A DNA stretch of 64,000 nucleotides from Neobacillus cucumis. GTDB taxonomy: Bacteria; Bacillota; Bacilli; Bacillales_B; DSM-18226. Location of the stretch: contig NZ_JAMBOH010000013.1 of NCBI RefSeq assembly GCF_023715505.1, positions 1-64,000 on the forward strand. The letters are read 5' to 3'. This document shows positions 1 through 7,824 of the stretch, in pieces (positions within the stretch are counted from its first letter, which is position 1; the number at the start of each line of letters is the position of its first letter). Both the position numbers and the translations under genes were made by a program. A model generated the notes under the pieces. That model was not told the origin of the DNA and ran no database searches. It worked only from the letters and a program-made list of their open reading frames with translations.

Positions 1-153
1 ATAGGTCTAATTGTAAATAAATTTCCAAATGGATGGAGCCACCTTTGATTGGGTATTTACTTTTTTGGCTCTAAATAAGAAAGATGACTAAACTGAAAAT
101 TACGACATTTTTAATGCAACACTAGTGATACAATTTTAGTTTTAAAGTTCTTC
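1..153. other. Intergenic tail downstream of iolT
   Basis: A+T-rich non-coding sequence after the iolT stop codon. I see no ORF with a ribosome binding site and no convincing terminator. A 6-bp GAGCCA/TGGCTC pairing with a long loop is too weak to call. Confidence 0.5.
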
Positions 154-1575
154 TTACTGGGCCTGACTAAAAGATTTTTTCATATTACCTTTATCATACT
201 TGGAACGGAACTGCTCCTCCAACTCTTCAAGCGTAAGTCCATTTGTTTCTGGCATAAATTTGTAAACAAAAGCAATTCCCAATATGCCAATGACAACGAA
301 AGCAAAGAATGTAGCGGATAAACCTATCGTACTTAAAAGAATAGGGAACGTAAAACCAATAACAAAGTTGACTGCCCATAAGAAAAATACACTAATACCA
401 TTACCAAGGCCTCTTAATCTTTGTGGGAATATTTCCGCAGCAACTAACCATGTTACCGGTCCAATGCACCCTTGCATAAAAGCCAAAAATAGAACTGTCA
501 AAGATAGTACAAGATACGGCAGTACAGGAGAACCTTTAAGTACCATTGAGAATATTGCAATCAATAAAAGTGAGGTGGTTGTGCCAGACAAACCAATTAT
601 CAACATTGGACGGCGGTTCACCTTGCCAATCATCCAAATACCGAATATTACAGCAAGAACGGAAATAAGTCCATTTGCAATGTTTGCAATTAATGCAGTC
701 TTCGTACCAAAACCAGCCTGTTCTAGAATTTGCGTACCATAATACATAATGGAATTAACACCAGTAATTTGATTCACGACGGAAATTCCAATACTAATTA
801 ACAAAATACGGCGTAACCATGGTGTAGAAAAATCTTTAATCGTTGCTTTTTCGAGATCTGCGTCTCTTTTTACGGATTCTTCAATTTCCTTAAATTCTGC
901 AATAGCTCGTTTCTCGTCACGGATTTGTTTAAGGACGCTTAGCGCCTCATCCTTTTTCCCTTTTGATGCCAGCCACCTTGGGCTCTCAGGAACCTTGAGC
1001 ATACCTATAAATAACATAAAGGCTGGAATTGCACAAATAAAGAGCATGTAACGCCAAACATGTCCTGTATCCCCCATTGTTACACCAAGAATAGCGTTAA
1101 AAACATAAGCTAATAATTGTCCGCCGGTTATCATTATTTCATTCTGGGCCACCATTCGTCCTCTATTCTCGGCAGGTGCCATCTCTGCCAGAAAGGACGG
1201 TACCATTGATGATGCTCCTCCAACAGCAAGTCCAAGCAAGAATCTAAAGGTAACCATTACTGAAACATCGGGAGCAAATGTAGTTCCAAGTGTTGCGATC
1301 AAGAATAATAATGAAAGATTAAGGATCATTTTCCGTCGGCCATAGCGGTCTTGCAGCTTCCCTCCTAGTAAAGCACCAATTGCTGCACCTGCAAGAAGCG
1401 AACTTGTCACAAGCCCTTCTGTAGTTGGTGTAAGATTAAGCTGGTCACGTTTTGCCATAAAAGGTAAAGCGCCATTAACAACTCCAGTGTCATATCCAAA
1501 AAGAAGTCCCCCAAATGTTGCAGAAATCATAATCGTTCGTAAATTACGTTTAAAATTTCCTACTTGATTACCCAT
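154..1575 (-). CDS. iolT: IolT, major myo-inositol:H+ symporter (MFS sugar transporter)
   Basis: Twelve-helix major facilitator of the sugar-porter family, 473 aa, expected to import myo-inositol across the cytoplasmic membrane. Visible family motifs are GYDTGVVNG in helix 1 (about residues 27-35), DRYGRRK after helix 2, RFLLGLAVGG, PESPRWL before the central loop, NQITGVNSIMYYG in helix 7 and FMPETNG near the C-terminus. Of the three paralogues here it matches remembered B. subtilis IolT most closely, with long identical runs in the second half and the same length. The start is the ATG at 1575, which follows GGGAGG; the longer ORF would start at a TTG upstream of that site. A cre-like box lies about 80 bp upstream, so catabolite repression is likely. 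It is the last gene of module 1 and probably has its own promoter, since a hairpin separates it from the dehydrogenase gene upstream. Confidence 0.9.
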   Translation of the reverse strand: MGNQVGNFKRNLRTIMISATFGGLLFGYDTGVVNGALPFMAKRDQLNLTPTTEGLVTSSLLAGAAIGALLGGKLQDRYGRRKMILNLSLLFLIATLGTTFAPDVSVMVTFRFLLGLAVGGASSMVPSFLAEMAPAENRGRMVAQNEIMITGGQLLAYVFNAILGVTMGDTGHVWRYMLFICAIPAFMLFIGMLKVPESPRWLASKGKKDEALSVLKQIRDEKRAIAEFKEIEESVKRDADLEKATIKDFSTPWLRRILLISIGISVVNQITGVNSIMYYGTQILEQAGFGTKTALIANIANGLISVLAVIFGIWMIGKVNRRPMLIIGLSGTTTSLLLIAIFSMVLKGSPVLPYLVLSLTVLFLAFMQGCIGPVTWLVAAEIFPQRLRGLGNGISVFFLWAVNFVIGFTFPILLSTIGLSATFFAFVVIGILGIAFVYKFMPETNGLTLEELEEQFRSKYDKGNMKKSFSQAQ

Positions 1576-1651
1576 GCATTTTCCTCCCAAGGTTTTATTT
1601 TTTACTTATCTTTACCCTTAAGCCTCTCATTCTATAAAACTGACAGAATTG

Positions 1652-1665
1652 TTAAAGCGTTTTCA
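1652..1665 (-). promoter_or_regulatory. cre-like CcpA site upstream of iolT
   Basis: On the minus strand it reads TGAAAACGCTTTAA, one mismatch from the cre consensus TGWAARCGYTWNCW. It lies 77-90 bp before the iolT start, near weak -35/-10 candidates (TTAACA and TAGAAT, 15 bp apart). CcpA repression is inferred. Confidence 0.6.
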
Positions 1666-1681
1666 TATAGTTTTATACAAT

Positions 1682-1708
1682 AAGGCCTTTTAGATCATCA
1701 AAGGCCTT
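1682..1708 (-). terminator. Hairpin after the module 1 dehydrogenase gene
   Basis: AAGGCCTTT and AAAGGCCTT form a 9-bp stem around a 9-nt loop just past the stop at 1730. The U-tract on the minus strand is poor (TTATTGTAT), so it may be a weak terminator or an mRNA-end stabiliser. Confidence 0.4.
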
Positions 1709-1729
1709 GATTGTAATGAAACCTTATGT

Positions 1730-2896
1730 TTATTGGTATTCAATCCATACAGCACCATTATCTGCAGAGCGTACACAGTTCTCAACCCAACGAACACCTT
1801 CTACCCCTGCCTCGATTCCTGGATACCAAGATGTATCAAACGCTTCTCCGCGATCTGCTGCAACCATCGCCTTGGCAAAACGAGTATATAGATTTGACCA
1901 TGCTTCAAATAGTCCTTCTGGATGGCCTGCACCGATACGATCATCTGTAAGTGCTTGTGGATAGAGATAATCCATACCACGATCTAAAATCTGTGCCGGT
2001 TGACCTTGGACTTCATATCTTAATTGATTAGGATGTTCATCCCACCATTCAATGCTAGCTTTCGAACCTATCACACGAATCGTTTGCCCATGCATTGAAC
2101 CTGCATTTACACAGGAAGACCAAACATACCCAACAGCACCGTTATCATATTCCATAATGGTAAATGCATTGTCCTCAAGTGGAGCACGGCTCTTAACAAA
2201 ACTCTGGCGGGAACACATTAATTTTTTAATTTTTAAGTTTGGCAGCATAACCTCGGATATGTACAATGGATGTGTTCCTACATCACCCAAAACATAACTT
2301 GGACCTGCAACTTTTGGATCAACACGCCATTTCGTGCTTTCACTATTTTCTTCTACTGCAGCAGAATGGAAACCATGTGCAAATTGCATTTTTACAATTC
2401 TGATTTCTCCCAAATCTCCATTTTCAATCATTCTTCGTGCTTGATCAATCATCTGGTGTCCAGCATAACCATATGTAACGCCAACAACAAGATTTTTTGC
2501 TGTCGCAATTTCTTGTAATTCAAGTGCTTCTTCAGTGGTAAAACATAGAGGTTTCTCACACACAACGTGAAGTCCTGCATTTAGAGCTGCTTTCGTGATT
2601 TCATAATGTGTTCCGTTTGGAGTAGCAACAGAAACCGCTTGAATCCCATCTTCACGCTTTGCTTCTTCTTTAAACATTGTTTTGTAGTCAGGATAACAAC
2701 GTTCTGGATCAACATGTAAATTCATTCCAAAGTCTTTCCCGCGTTCTGGATTAATATCAAAGGCACCCGCAACCAATTCAAAATTATGATCACGTAACGC
2801 AGCTGAACGGTGTATATAGCCAATTTGACTTCCGCGTCCACCGCCTACCATTGCCCAGCGGATTGGCTGCTCAACGTTTTTTTCACCATTAATCAT
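1730..2896 (-). CDS. Gfo/Idh/MocA family NAD(P)-dependent dehydrogenase
   Basis: Predicted cyclitol or sugar dehydrogenase, 388 aa. The N-terminal Rossmann fold carries the glycine motif GGGRGSQIG (residues 18-26). The active-site triad of this family is present: CEKP with Lys115, and DVGTH with Asp205 and His209. ATG at 2896 follows AAAGGAG. It lies 28 bp after the TIM-barrel gene and is probably cotranscribed with it. It belongs to the longer, about 380-aa branch of the family and is not a close IolG orthologue, so the substrate (an inositol isomer or sugar) is unknown. Linkage to IolT and the AraC gene suggests oxidation of a cyclitol to its keto form. Confidence 0.8.
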   Translation of the reverse strand: MINGEKNVEQPIRWAMVGGGRGSQIGYIHRSAALRDHNFELVAGAFDINPERGKDFGMNLHVDPERCYPDYKTMFKEEAKREDGIQAVSVATPNGTHYEITKAALNAGLHVVCEKPLCFTTEEALELQEIATAKNLVVGVTYGYAGHQMIDQARRMIENGDLGEIRIVKMQFAHGFHSAAVEENSESTKWRVDPKVAGPSYVLGDVGTHPLYISEVMLPNLKIKKLMCSRQSFVKSRAPLEDNAFTIMEYDNGAVGYVWSSCVNAGSMHGQTIRVIGSKASIEWWDEHPNQLRYEVQGQPAQILDRGMDYLYPQALTDDRIGAGHPEGLFEAWSNLYTRFAKAMVAADRGEAFDTSWYPGIEAGVEGVRWVENCVRSADNGAVWIEYQ

Positions 2897-2924
2897 GTTT
2901 TCATTCTCCTTTTTTCAAAATCTA

Positions 2925-3845
2925 TTAATATCCAACACTCATTAAATAATCCACACTTTGTTTTACATCGCGTAAACTGGTATCAGCGTTTCTAGGGTCC
3001 CGTTCCTGTTCAATTGTGATATAGCCATGGTAATTGATCTCTTTTAACAAAGAATGAATGGAATTGTAATCTATGATGCCCTGTCCAATTGGGCACATAA
3101 CTCCTTTGGCGCAAGCCTCGAAAAATCGAATATGTTCCTCCATAACTTGATCGTAAACATCCAGATCAATATCCTTAAAGTGGATATAATCCAGCCGCTC
3201 CATGTTGTCTTTAAGCCATTGAACCGGATCCATTTTTGAATAATAAAGATGTCCTGTATCCAAGCAAAGTCCTGCTATTTCATAAGGAATATCTTCTAAA
3301 AGCTGCTTAATTTCGTCTTCAAATTCAATATAGCCGCCTGCGTGCGGATGGATCACTGCCCGCACACCAAACTTGCTGGCCCGCTCTGAAAGAGCACGAA
3401 TATGTCTCATCATTCTATTCCAATCCTCTGCAGGTAATCTTGGTGCCCGATCTGGATGGCCGGCATTATAATCCCTTTCATCATGCCCCCAATCAATAAT
3501 AACCAGATAGGGAGTGGGGAATTTTTGATCTTCCTCCTTTGGAGAAGGCGGAAGTTTTGTTATCAAAGTACAGATATCGTCTACTTGCGTTAATAAATTT
3601 TCCAAATTACTTTCGGATACCACATCATCAAAAATGGTACCTGCGATAATCGTTAAATCATTTTTGGCAAGCTCTGCTTTTACTCTTTCAATATCCATTG
3701 GAATATAGCCATATGGACCTAACTCAATACCTTTATAACCAGCTTGCGATGCCTCCTTTAAAACTCTCTCCCATGGCGGCAGATAAGGATTTTTTGGATC
3801 ATCCACACCCCAGCAGCAAGGCGCTCCTGAAATTTTTATACTCAA
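2925..3845 (-). CDS. IolE-like sugar isomerase/dehydratase (TIM barrel)
   Basis: Xylose-isomerase-like TIM barrel, 306 aa. Putative divalent-metal and active-site segments are GIELGPYGY (strand 2), VIHPHAGGY, CLDTGHLYY, YIHFKD and ITIEQERDP near the C-terminus. The opening ISGAPCCWGVDDP and the ending resemble inosose dehydratase IolE, so dehydration or isomerisation of a keto-inositol is the leading idea; epimerase activity is also possible. I chose the TTG at 3845 because GGAGG sits 8 nt upstream; the longer frame starts inside that ribosome binding site. First gene of the operon that continues into the dehydrogenase gene. Confidence 0.75.
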   Translation of the reverse strand: MSIKISGAPCCWGVDDPKNPYLPPWERVLKEASQAGYKGIELGPYGYIPMDIERVKAELAKNDLTIIAGTIFDDVVSESNLENLLTQVDDICTLITKLPPSPKEEDQKFPTPYLVIIDWGHDERDYNAGHPDRAPRLPAEDWNRMMRHIRALSERASKFGVRAVIHPHAGGYIEFEDEIKQLLEDIPYEIAGLCLDTGHLYYSKMDPVQWLKDNMERLDYIHFKDIDLDVYDQVMEEHIRFFEACAKGVMCPIGQGIIDYNSIHSLLKEINYHGYITIEQERDPRNADTSLRDVKQSVDYLMSVGY

Positions 3846-3873
3846 TTGAAACACCTCCAAAACTTATAAATTA

Positions 3874-3902
3874 ATTATAAATCCAGCCTAAGTTAACCGC
3901 TT
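3874..3902 (-). promoter_or_regulatory. Candidate activator-dependent promoter
   Basis: Minus-strand TATAAT (3874-3879) lies 17 bp from AAGCGG (3897-3902), a very poor -35. A good -10 with a poor -35, next to repeated elements, is typical of AraC-activated promoters. It would drive the TIM-barrel and dehydrogenase genes. Confidence 0.5.
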
Positions 3903-3968
3903 TCACTATCTTGTTTAATTTAAGCGGTTTATTCTACATAAATAATAAAAAGTTTCACTATCTTGTTT
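3901..3968. repeat. 16-bp direct repeat pair, candidate AraC-type operator
   Basis: TTTCACTATCTTGTTT occurs at 3901-3916 and again at 3953-3968, exactly 52 bp apart and in the same orientation. The proximal copy touches the -35 of the promoter at 3874-3902. The adjacent AraC-type regulator is the obvious candidate ligand; this is inferred from position and geometry only. Confidence 0.55.
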
Positions 3969-4094
3969 TTCGTAGTTTTTGTGAGATTTTGAATGATATT
4001 TTAACGAGAGATTCTTTAAATTTCCCGAGAAATGTAGAATCCTGTTATACAGTTGATAATAAGGGACATTGGAGGAGAAATGAGGAAAAAAAAT

Positions 4095-4121
4095 AAAAAG
4101 CAATAGTCACTATTGCTTTTT
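4095..4121 (-). terminator. Rho-independent terminator of the AraC-type gene
   Basis: A perfect 12-bp stem with a TGA loop (minus-strand sense), followed on the minus strand by a T-rich run. It starts about 13 bp after the stop at 4134. Confidence 0.85.
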
Positions 4122-4133
4122 ATAGTAAACCTT

Positions 4134-4994
4134 CTACTTTTCACTTTTAATCCATAGCTGTCGGTATTTTTTGGGAGACATGCCGACTGTTTTAGAAAAG
4201 AGGGTCGTAAAGTAGCTGGTATTATCGTAGCCAACTATACCAGCAATATTTGTAACACTTTCGTTTGTGTTAATAAGTAATGACTGTGCTTCCCCAATTC
4301 GACGTCGAATAATATATTGAATCGGAGAAAAACCAGTCGATTCCTTGAAAACATGTGCCAAATAATAGGGACTTATATGAAGTTTTTCCGAAAGAGAATT
4401 CAATGAAATTTCCTCCAGATAATGTTCATCAATGTAAGCTTTTATATTGTTTGATAATAATGATTCTTCTGATTTTGTTAAGACATGGTTTTCCTGCGGG
4501 ATTTGTAAGATATGCATAAGAAGTGCACGAAGCAGATAACTGCACATTTCCTCTGCCCCAGCTTTTTCCTCAGAAATTTGGGAATACATGATTTCTAACA
4601 ATGATTCAATCTTCGAAGCATCCTTTCCACTACGCAAAACGTATGAAGATTCCTTTGAAACCAAATGATTTTTGGGTAACCAAGAGAGCTTCACATTTGT
4701 AATACCTAAACAAAAAACGCTCATATTTGTATCCGGATTCCCATATTCATCGTGAAGAACGCCTTCATTATATATTAAAATATCACCTTTAAGGGTTTTA
4801 TATTGCCGTTCACCAATCAAATGACTGCCATTTCCCGCTTTTATAAAAATGATTTCCAATAGATCATTGTGCATATGCATCGTTCTAGGTAAGCTTGTGT
4901 GAGTAGGATCAACATTACAAATATAGAGCAATTTGGGAATTGAATCATTTTCGAATGTTGGATTAAAGTCTTTTTTTACAAAATACTGAGTCAT
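4134..4994 (-). CDS. AraC family transcriptional regulator
   Basis: 286-aa regulator with an N-terminal cupin-like sensor (about residues 30-120, including MHMHNDLLEI) and a C-terminal double helix-turn-helix of the AraC/XylS type (about residues 185-285). Recognisable pieces are LSLNSLSEKLHISPYYLAHVF-like helix 1 and IAGIVGYDNTSYFTTLF-like helix 2. The start ATG follows AGGAGGG. It is the only AraC-type regulator here and sits directly upstream of the TIM-barrel/dehydrogenase operon, so it is the likely activator of module 1. The inducer is not deducible; an inositol isomer or keto-inositol is inferred. Confidence 0.85.
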   Translation of the reverse strand: MTQYFVKKDFNPTFENDSIPKLLYICNVDPTHTSLPRTMHMHNDLLEIIFIKAGNGSHLIGERQYKTLKGDILIYNEGVLHDEYGNPDTNMSVFCLGITNVKLSWLPKNHLVSKESSYVLRSGKDASKIESLLEIMYSQISEEKAGAEEMCSYLLRALLMHILQIPQENHVLTKSEESLLSNNIKAYIDEHYLEEISLNSLSEKLHISPYYLAHVFKESTGFSPIQYIIRRRIGEAQSLLINTNESVTNIAGIVGYDNTSYFTTLFSKTVGMSPKKYRQLWIKSEK

Positions 4995-5358
4995 GATTTT
5001 CCCTCCTGAAACATTGCTGTAGCTTTCTTTATAAATGAGACTGTTAACCCAAAGTTTTAATTACCTACTAACTAGACTTTAAACGATGAATACCACAAAT
5101 GACAACTTATTTTATCACTCTACTCTTCTTCAAAAATCACACGGCCTTCCTGAGGCTTTTCATACTTAACCCCATCTTTCAACTAAGCCCTTATTGAACA
5201 TATAAAAAAAAGAGAAATATTGAGAATAATTGATATTTAGCCGCTTTCATTATGAATGTCAGCGTTTTTTTCATACATGTTGTCGTTTTCATCATGATTG
5301 CTAAAGAGACTCACAAGGTACAATATTAAATTAACCAATTTATTCCTAGGGAGGAATC
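4995..5358. other. Intergenic region with AraC-site-like elements
   Basis: GCTTTCATTATGAATG (5243-5258) and GTTTTCATCATGATTG (5285-5300) resemble the direct repeat at 3901/3953 and are 42 bp apart, about four helical turns. TACAAT (5319-5324) with TTGCTA (5298-5303) is a weak promoter candidate for the small plus-strand ORF. No larger gene is visible. Confidence 0.4.
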
Positions 5359-5484
5359 ATGATGAAAAGAATAATGGAATTCATTCAACATACAATGCAA
5401 TCTTTTAAAGATTCTATGGATCAATATGGAAATGCACGAATCACTTTTTATGAAAGTATATCTGCTTTAGGCGAAAAGAAATAA
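5359..5484 (+). CDS. Small 41-aa protein of unknown function
   Basis: ATG at 5359 follows a strong AGGGAGGA ribosome binding site and gives a 41-aa protein starting MMKRIMEFIQHTMQSFKD and ending ALGEKK. It looks like one amphipathic helix with no signal peptide. It is transcribed divergently from the AraC-type gene, has a weak -10/-35 upstream and a strong bidirectional terminator 87 bp downstream. These flanking signals argue for a real short gene on a strand otherwise almost devoid of genes. I recognise no family. Confidence 0.55.
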   Translation: MMKRIMEFIQHTMQSFKDSMDQYGNARITFYESISALGEKK

Positions 5485-5570
5485 TCTCATTTTACAAAGA
5501 CTATAAAAAACATATTCTTTAGATGAAAGCTAAAATAATATAACATAACTACCTTGACATAATGGAATCC

Positions 5571-5616
5571 CACCTAAAAAAGTAGAGATGTCATGTCATC
5601 TCTACTTTTTTAGGTG
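5571..5616. terminator. Bidirectional rho-independent terminator
   Basis: A perfect 20-bp stem (5571-5590 with 5597-5616) around a 6-nt loop, carrying six-T runs on both strands. It can end the small plus-strand gene and the minus-strand TIM-barrel gene that stops at 5666. Confidence 0.85.
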
Positions 5617-5665
5617 TAACTGAATTTTAATAATTCCATCTAACTGGAAGAAATAAATGTTAATC

Positions 5666-6607
5666 TCAAAAACTAAGAGTTTGGTTTAAAGCATCAACTG
5701 ATGTTCTGATTCCTGCCTCAACGGACATTGTAAGATCTTCCATTTCAAGTGAAACTTCACCGTTATATCCCATCATGCGAACAACAGAGAAGAATTCTTT
5801 CCACCATTGCAAATCTTGGCCGCAGCCGACAGCCACATAATTCCATGCTCTATTTGCTGTATCCGTAACCTCTTTTGTTTCCAATACGCCATTAATAGCT
5901 GATAAATGTCTTTCAAGTCTTACATCTTTACCGTGAACATGATGAATGGCAGCTCCTAATTCTCTTGCTGCAATAATTGGATCTGCCCCCATCCAGAGTA
6001 AATGGCTTGGGTCTAAATTCAAACCAACCATAGGTCCGACTGCATTCCGCAATCTAAATAATGTTTCTGGATTATATACTAATTGCGAACTGAAATTTTC
6101 AAGGGCAATTTTTTCAACACCGCTAGCCTCAGCCTTTTTCACTAACTCTTTCCAATAAGGAATGGCTACTTCATTCCATTGATAATCTAAAATATCTTTT
6201 AATACTGGTGGCCAACTAACTGTATAGGTAATCCAGTTAGGAATTTTATCTTCCGGGCTTCCTGCCGGCAGACCACTCATCATAATGACCTTCTTAACAC
6301 CAAGTAATCCGGCTAATTCCATTGTTTTTTCTGTTACTTCTCTGTGCTCTTTTCCGAGTTCACCAGGATCTAAAGGATTCCCGGAACAATTCAGTGCGCA
6401 AAGTTTAATATTCCGTTTCTCCAATTCACCTAAAAATTCACTTCTTTTTGCTTCACTTTCCAACAATTCATTTAAACGCAAATGTGGAGCCGGTGACCAA
6501 CCTCCTGTTGTCATCTCAATCGTATCAATACCCATTTCAGCAACAGCATCCAACATTTTTTCAAAAGGTAAGTGTCCTAAGCTATCGGTTACATATGACA
6601 ATCGCAT
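5666..6607 (-). CDS. Sugar phosphate isomerase/epimerase (TIM barrel)
   Basis: AP-endonuclease-2/xylose-isomerase-like TIM barrel, 313 aa. Predicted metal or substrate segments are TIEMTTGGW, IALENFSSQ, LNLDPSHLLWMG, IHHVHGKDV and VSLEMED. ATG at 6607 follows AGAGAGG; the longer ORF starts with a TTG inside that site. It is the last gene of module 2 (LacI regulator, transporter, dehydrogenase, this gene). A role in isomerising, epimerising or dehydrating the keto-cyclitol made by the neighbouring dehydrogenase is inferred. It is not the canonical IolE, IolI or IolH sequence. Confidence 0.75.
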   Translation of the reverse strand: MRLSYVTDSLGHLPFEKMLDAVAEMGIDTIEMTTGGWSPAPHLRLNELLESEAKRSEFLGELEKRNIKLCALNCSGNPLDPGELGKEHREVTEKTMELAGLLGVKKVIMMSGLPAGSPEDKIPNWITYTVSWPPVLKDILDYQWNEVAIPYWKELVKKAEASGVEKIALENFSSQLVYNPETLFRLRNAVGPMVGLNLDPSHLLWMGADPIIAARELGAAIHHVHGKDVRLERHLSAINGVLETKEVTDTANRAWNYVAVGCGQDLQWWKEFFSVVRMMGYNGEVSLEMEDLTMSVEAGIRTSVDALNQTLSF

Positions 6608-6637
6608 GTTAAAAACCTCTCTCAATCTAGTTTATTT

Positions 6638-7660
6638 TTATGCCAAAACTAAGCTATCATTATATAAAGCTGGACATTCATCAAGTTGAATTTGTACACG
6701 TTCCCCCGTATCTCTCGCCTTTGAACAAGCCATAGAAGTAATCGCAGCTACATAACCATCCCAAGCATTTGGACCATTTAATTCATCTGCCTTCACGGAA
6801 TCAACCCAAAGCTGAATTTCTCTATCATATGCCTTTACAAAGCGATCCTTCCAATCGGATGATACTTTTGTAAAATCCTTACCTTCCGTACGAACACTTG
6901 AAAAAGCTGGATCCGTTAAAGATACCATTCCTTCTTCACACATTACTTCACATTTTATATCATAGCCGTAATGGCAATTCACAAAGATTTCAATATCAAT
7001 ATGAATGCCCGACTCTGTTTCTAAAATGACAATCTGAGGATCATGTAACTCCTTATGTGCACTAGTTGTTCTTTTTGGCAAAATAACTTGTGCTGCTACA
7101 TAGTTCTCCTTCAGTAACCATCTTAATACATCGATTTCATGAACAACTGAATTTTCAACAGCCATAGGGGTAGTATAGCTTTCATCTACTCCAGGATTTC
7201 GGTGAGCACAGTGAAGCATTAGTACTTCTCCAAGTTTTCTGCTATCAAGCATTTCTTTTATTTCTTCGTATCCTTGATCATATCTTCTCATATATCCTAC
7301 TTGAACTAATTTTTTACCCAGTTTTATTTCTTCATCAATGATTCTTTTACAGCCCTCCGCTTCTACAGCTAAAGGTTTTTCACAAAATACATATTTTTTA
7401 TTTTTTATTGCTTCTAAAACGTAACCTTCATGTGTTGGATCCCAAGAGGTAACGACTACTGCATCAACCTCTGGCAATTTAATTAGCTCTTCTCCAGATT
7501 TTACAAATTTAGCACCAACTTCTTGAGCAATTTGTTGAGCTCTTTCAACATTAATATCAGAGACTGCAACCACCTTTGCTCCCTTGGTTTTATATGTAAT
7601 TCTTCGGATATGATCCATCCCAATTGCACCGGTACCAATAACACCAATCTTTAATTCCAC
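6638..7660 (-). CDS. IolG-like inositol dehydrogenase with Asn at the catalytic Asp position
   Basis: 340-aa Gfo/Idh/MocA dehydrogenase and the closest match in this window to remembered B. subtilis IolG: GVIGTGAIG (residues 6-14), YVFCEKPLA with Lys95, QVGYMRRYD, HCAHRNP and VVHEIDVLRW with His174. It should oxidise myo-inositol or an isomer with NAD+. Where IolG has Asp172 of its Lys-Asp-His triad, this protein has Asn170 (AAT codon read directly), which may change activity or substrate. I chose GTG at 7660, eight bases after AAGGAG. It lies between the second IolT-like transporter and a TIM-barrel gene. Confidence 0.8.
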   Translation of the reverse strand: MELKIGVIGTGAIGMDHIRRITYKTKGAKVVAVSDINVERAQQIAQEVGAKFVKSGEELIKLPEVDAVVVTSWDPTHEGYVLEAIKNKKYVFCEKPLAVEAEGCKRIIDEEIKLGKKLVQVGYMRRYDQGYEEIKEMLDSRKLGEVLMLHCAHRNPGVDESYTTPMAVENSVVHEIDVLRWLLKENYVAAQVILPKRTTSAHKELHDPQIVILETESGIHIDIEIFVNCHYGYDIKCEVMCEEGMVSLTDPAFSSVRTEGKDFTKVSSDWKDRFVKAYDREIQLWVDSVKADELNGPNAWDGYVAAITSMACSKARDTGERVQIQLDECPALYNDSLVLA

Positions 7661-7699
7661 AATAAACACTCCTTATTAATAATTTTCCTAAATTAAGCA

Positions 7700-7738
7700 C
7701 TTTCCTATAAAAATCTAAGTAGTATTTTTATAGGAAAG
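7700..7738 (-). other. 15-bp intercistronic hairpin
   Basis: CTTTCCTATAAAAAT (7700-7714) pairs perfectly with 7724-7738 around a 9-nt loop. It lies between the transporter stop (7825) and the dehydrogenase start (7660). There is no U-tract after the stem on the minus strand, so it may stabilise or process mRNA rather than terminate. Its TTTCCTA element recurs in the palindromes near 23300 and 23600. Confidence 0.5.
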
Positions 7739-7824
7739 GCAGCAATCTATAAAACAAAAGAGTTTGTAGACGCATACATATTTAAATGTAACTCGCCTTT
7801 TTTCTTTTTAGACAACAGAAGTTG

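Noticed and set aside
284..742. 152-codon plus-strand ORF
   Set aside because: Lies entirely antisense to iolT, lacks a ribosome binding site and has the composition of a mirrored membrane-protein gene. Similar antisense ORFs across his, uvrA and the nucleotidase were rejected for the same reason.
5666..6607. Calling this gene IolE, IolI or IolH
   Set aside because: It lacks the distinctive segments of each ([16 protein letters not shown]-like start, SSVLPVQQW), so only the fold family is assigned.
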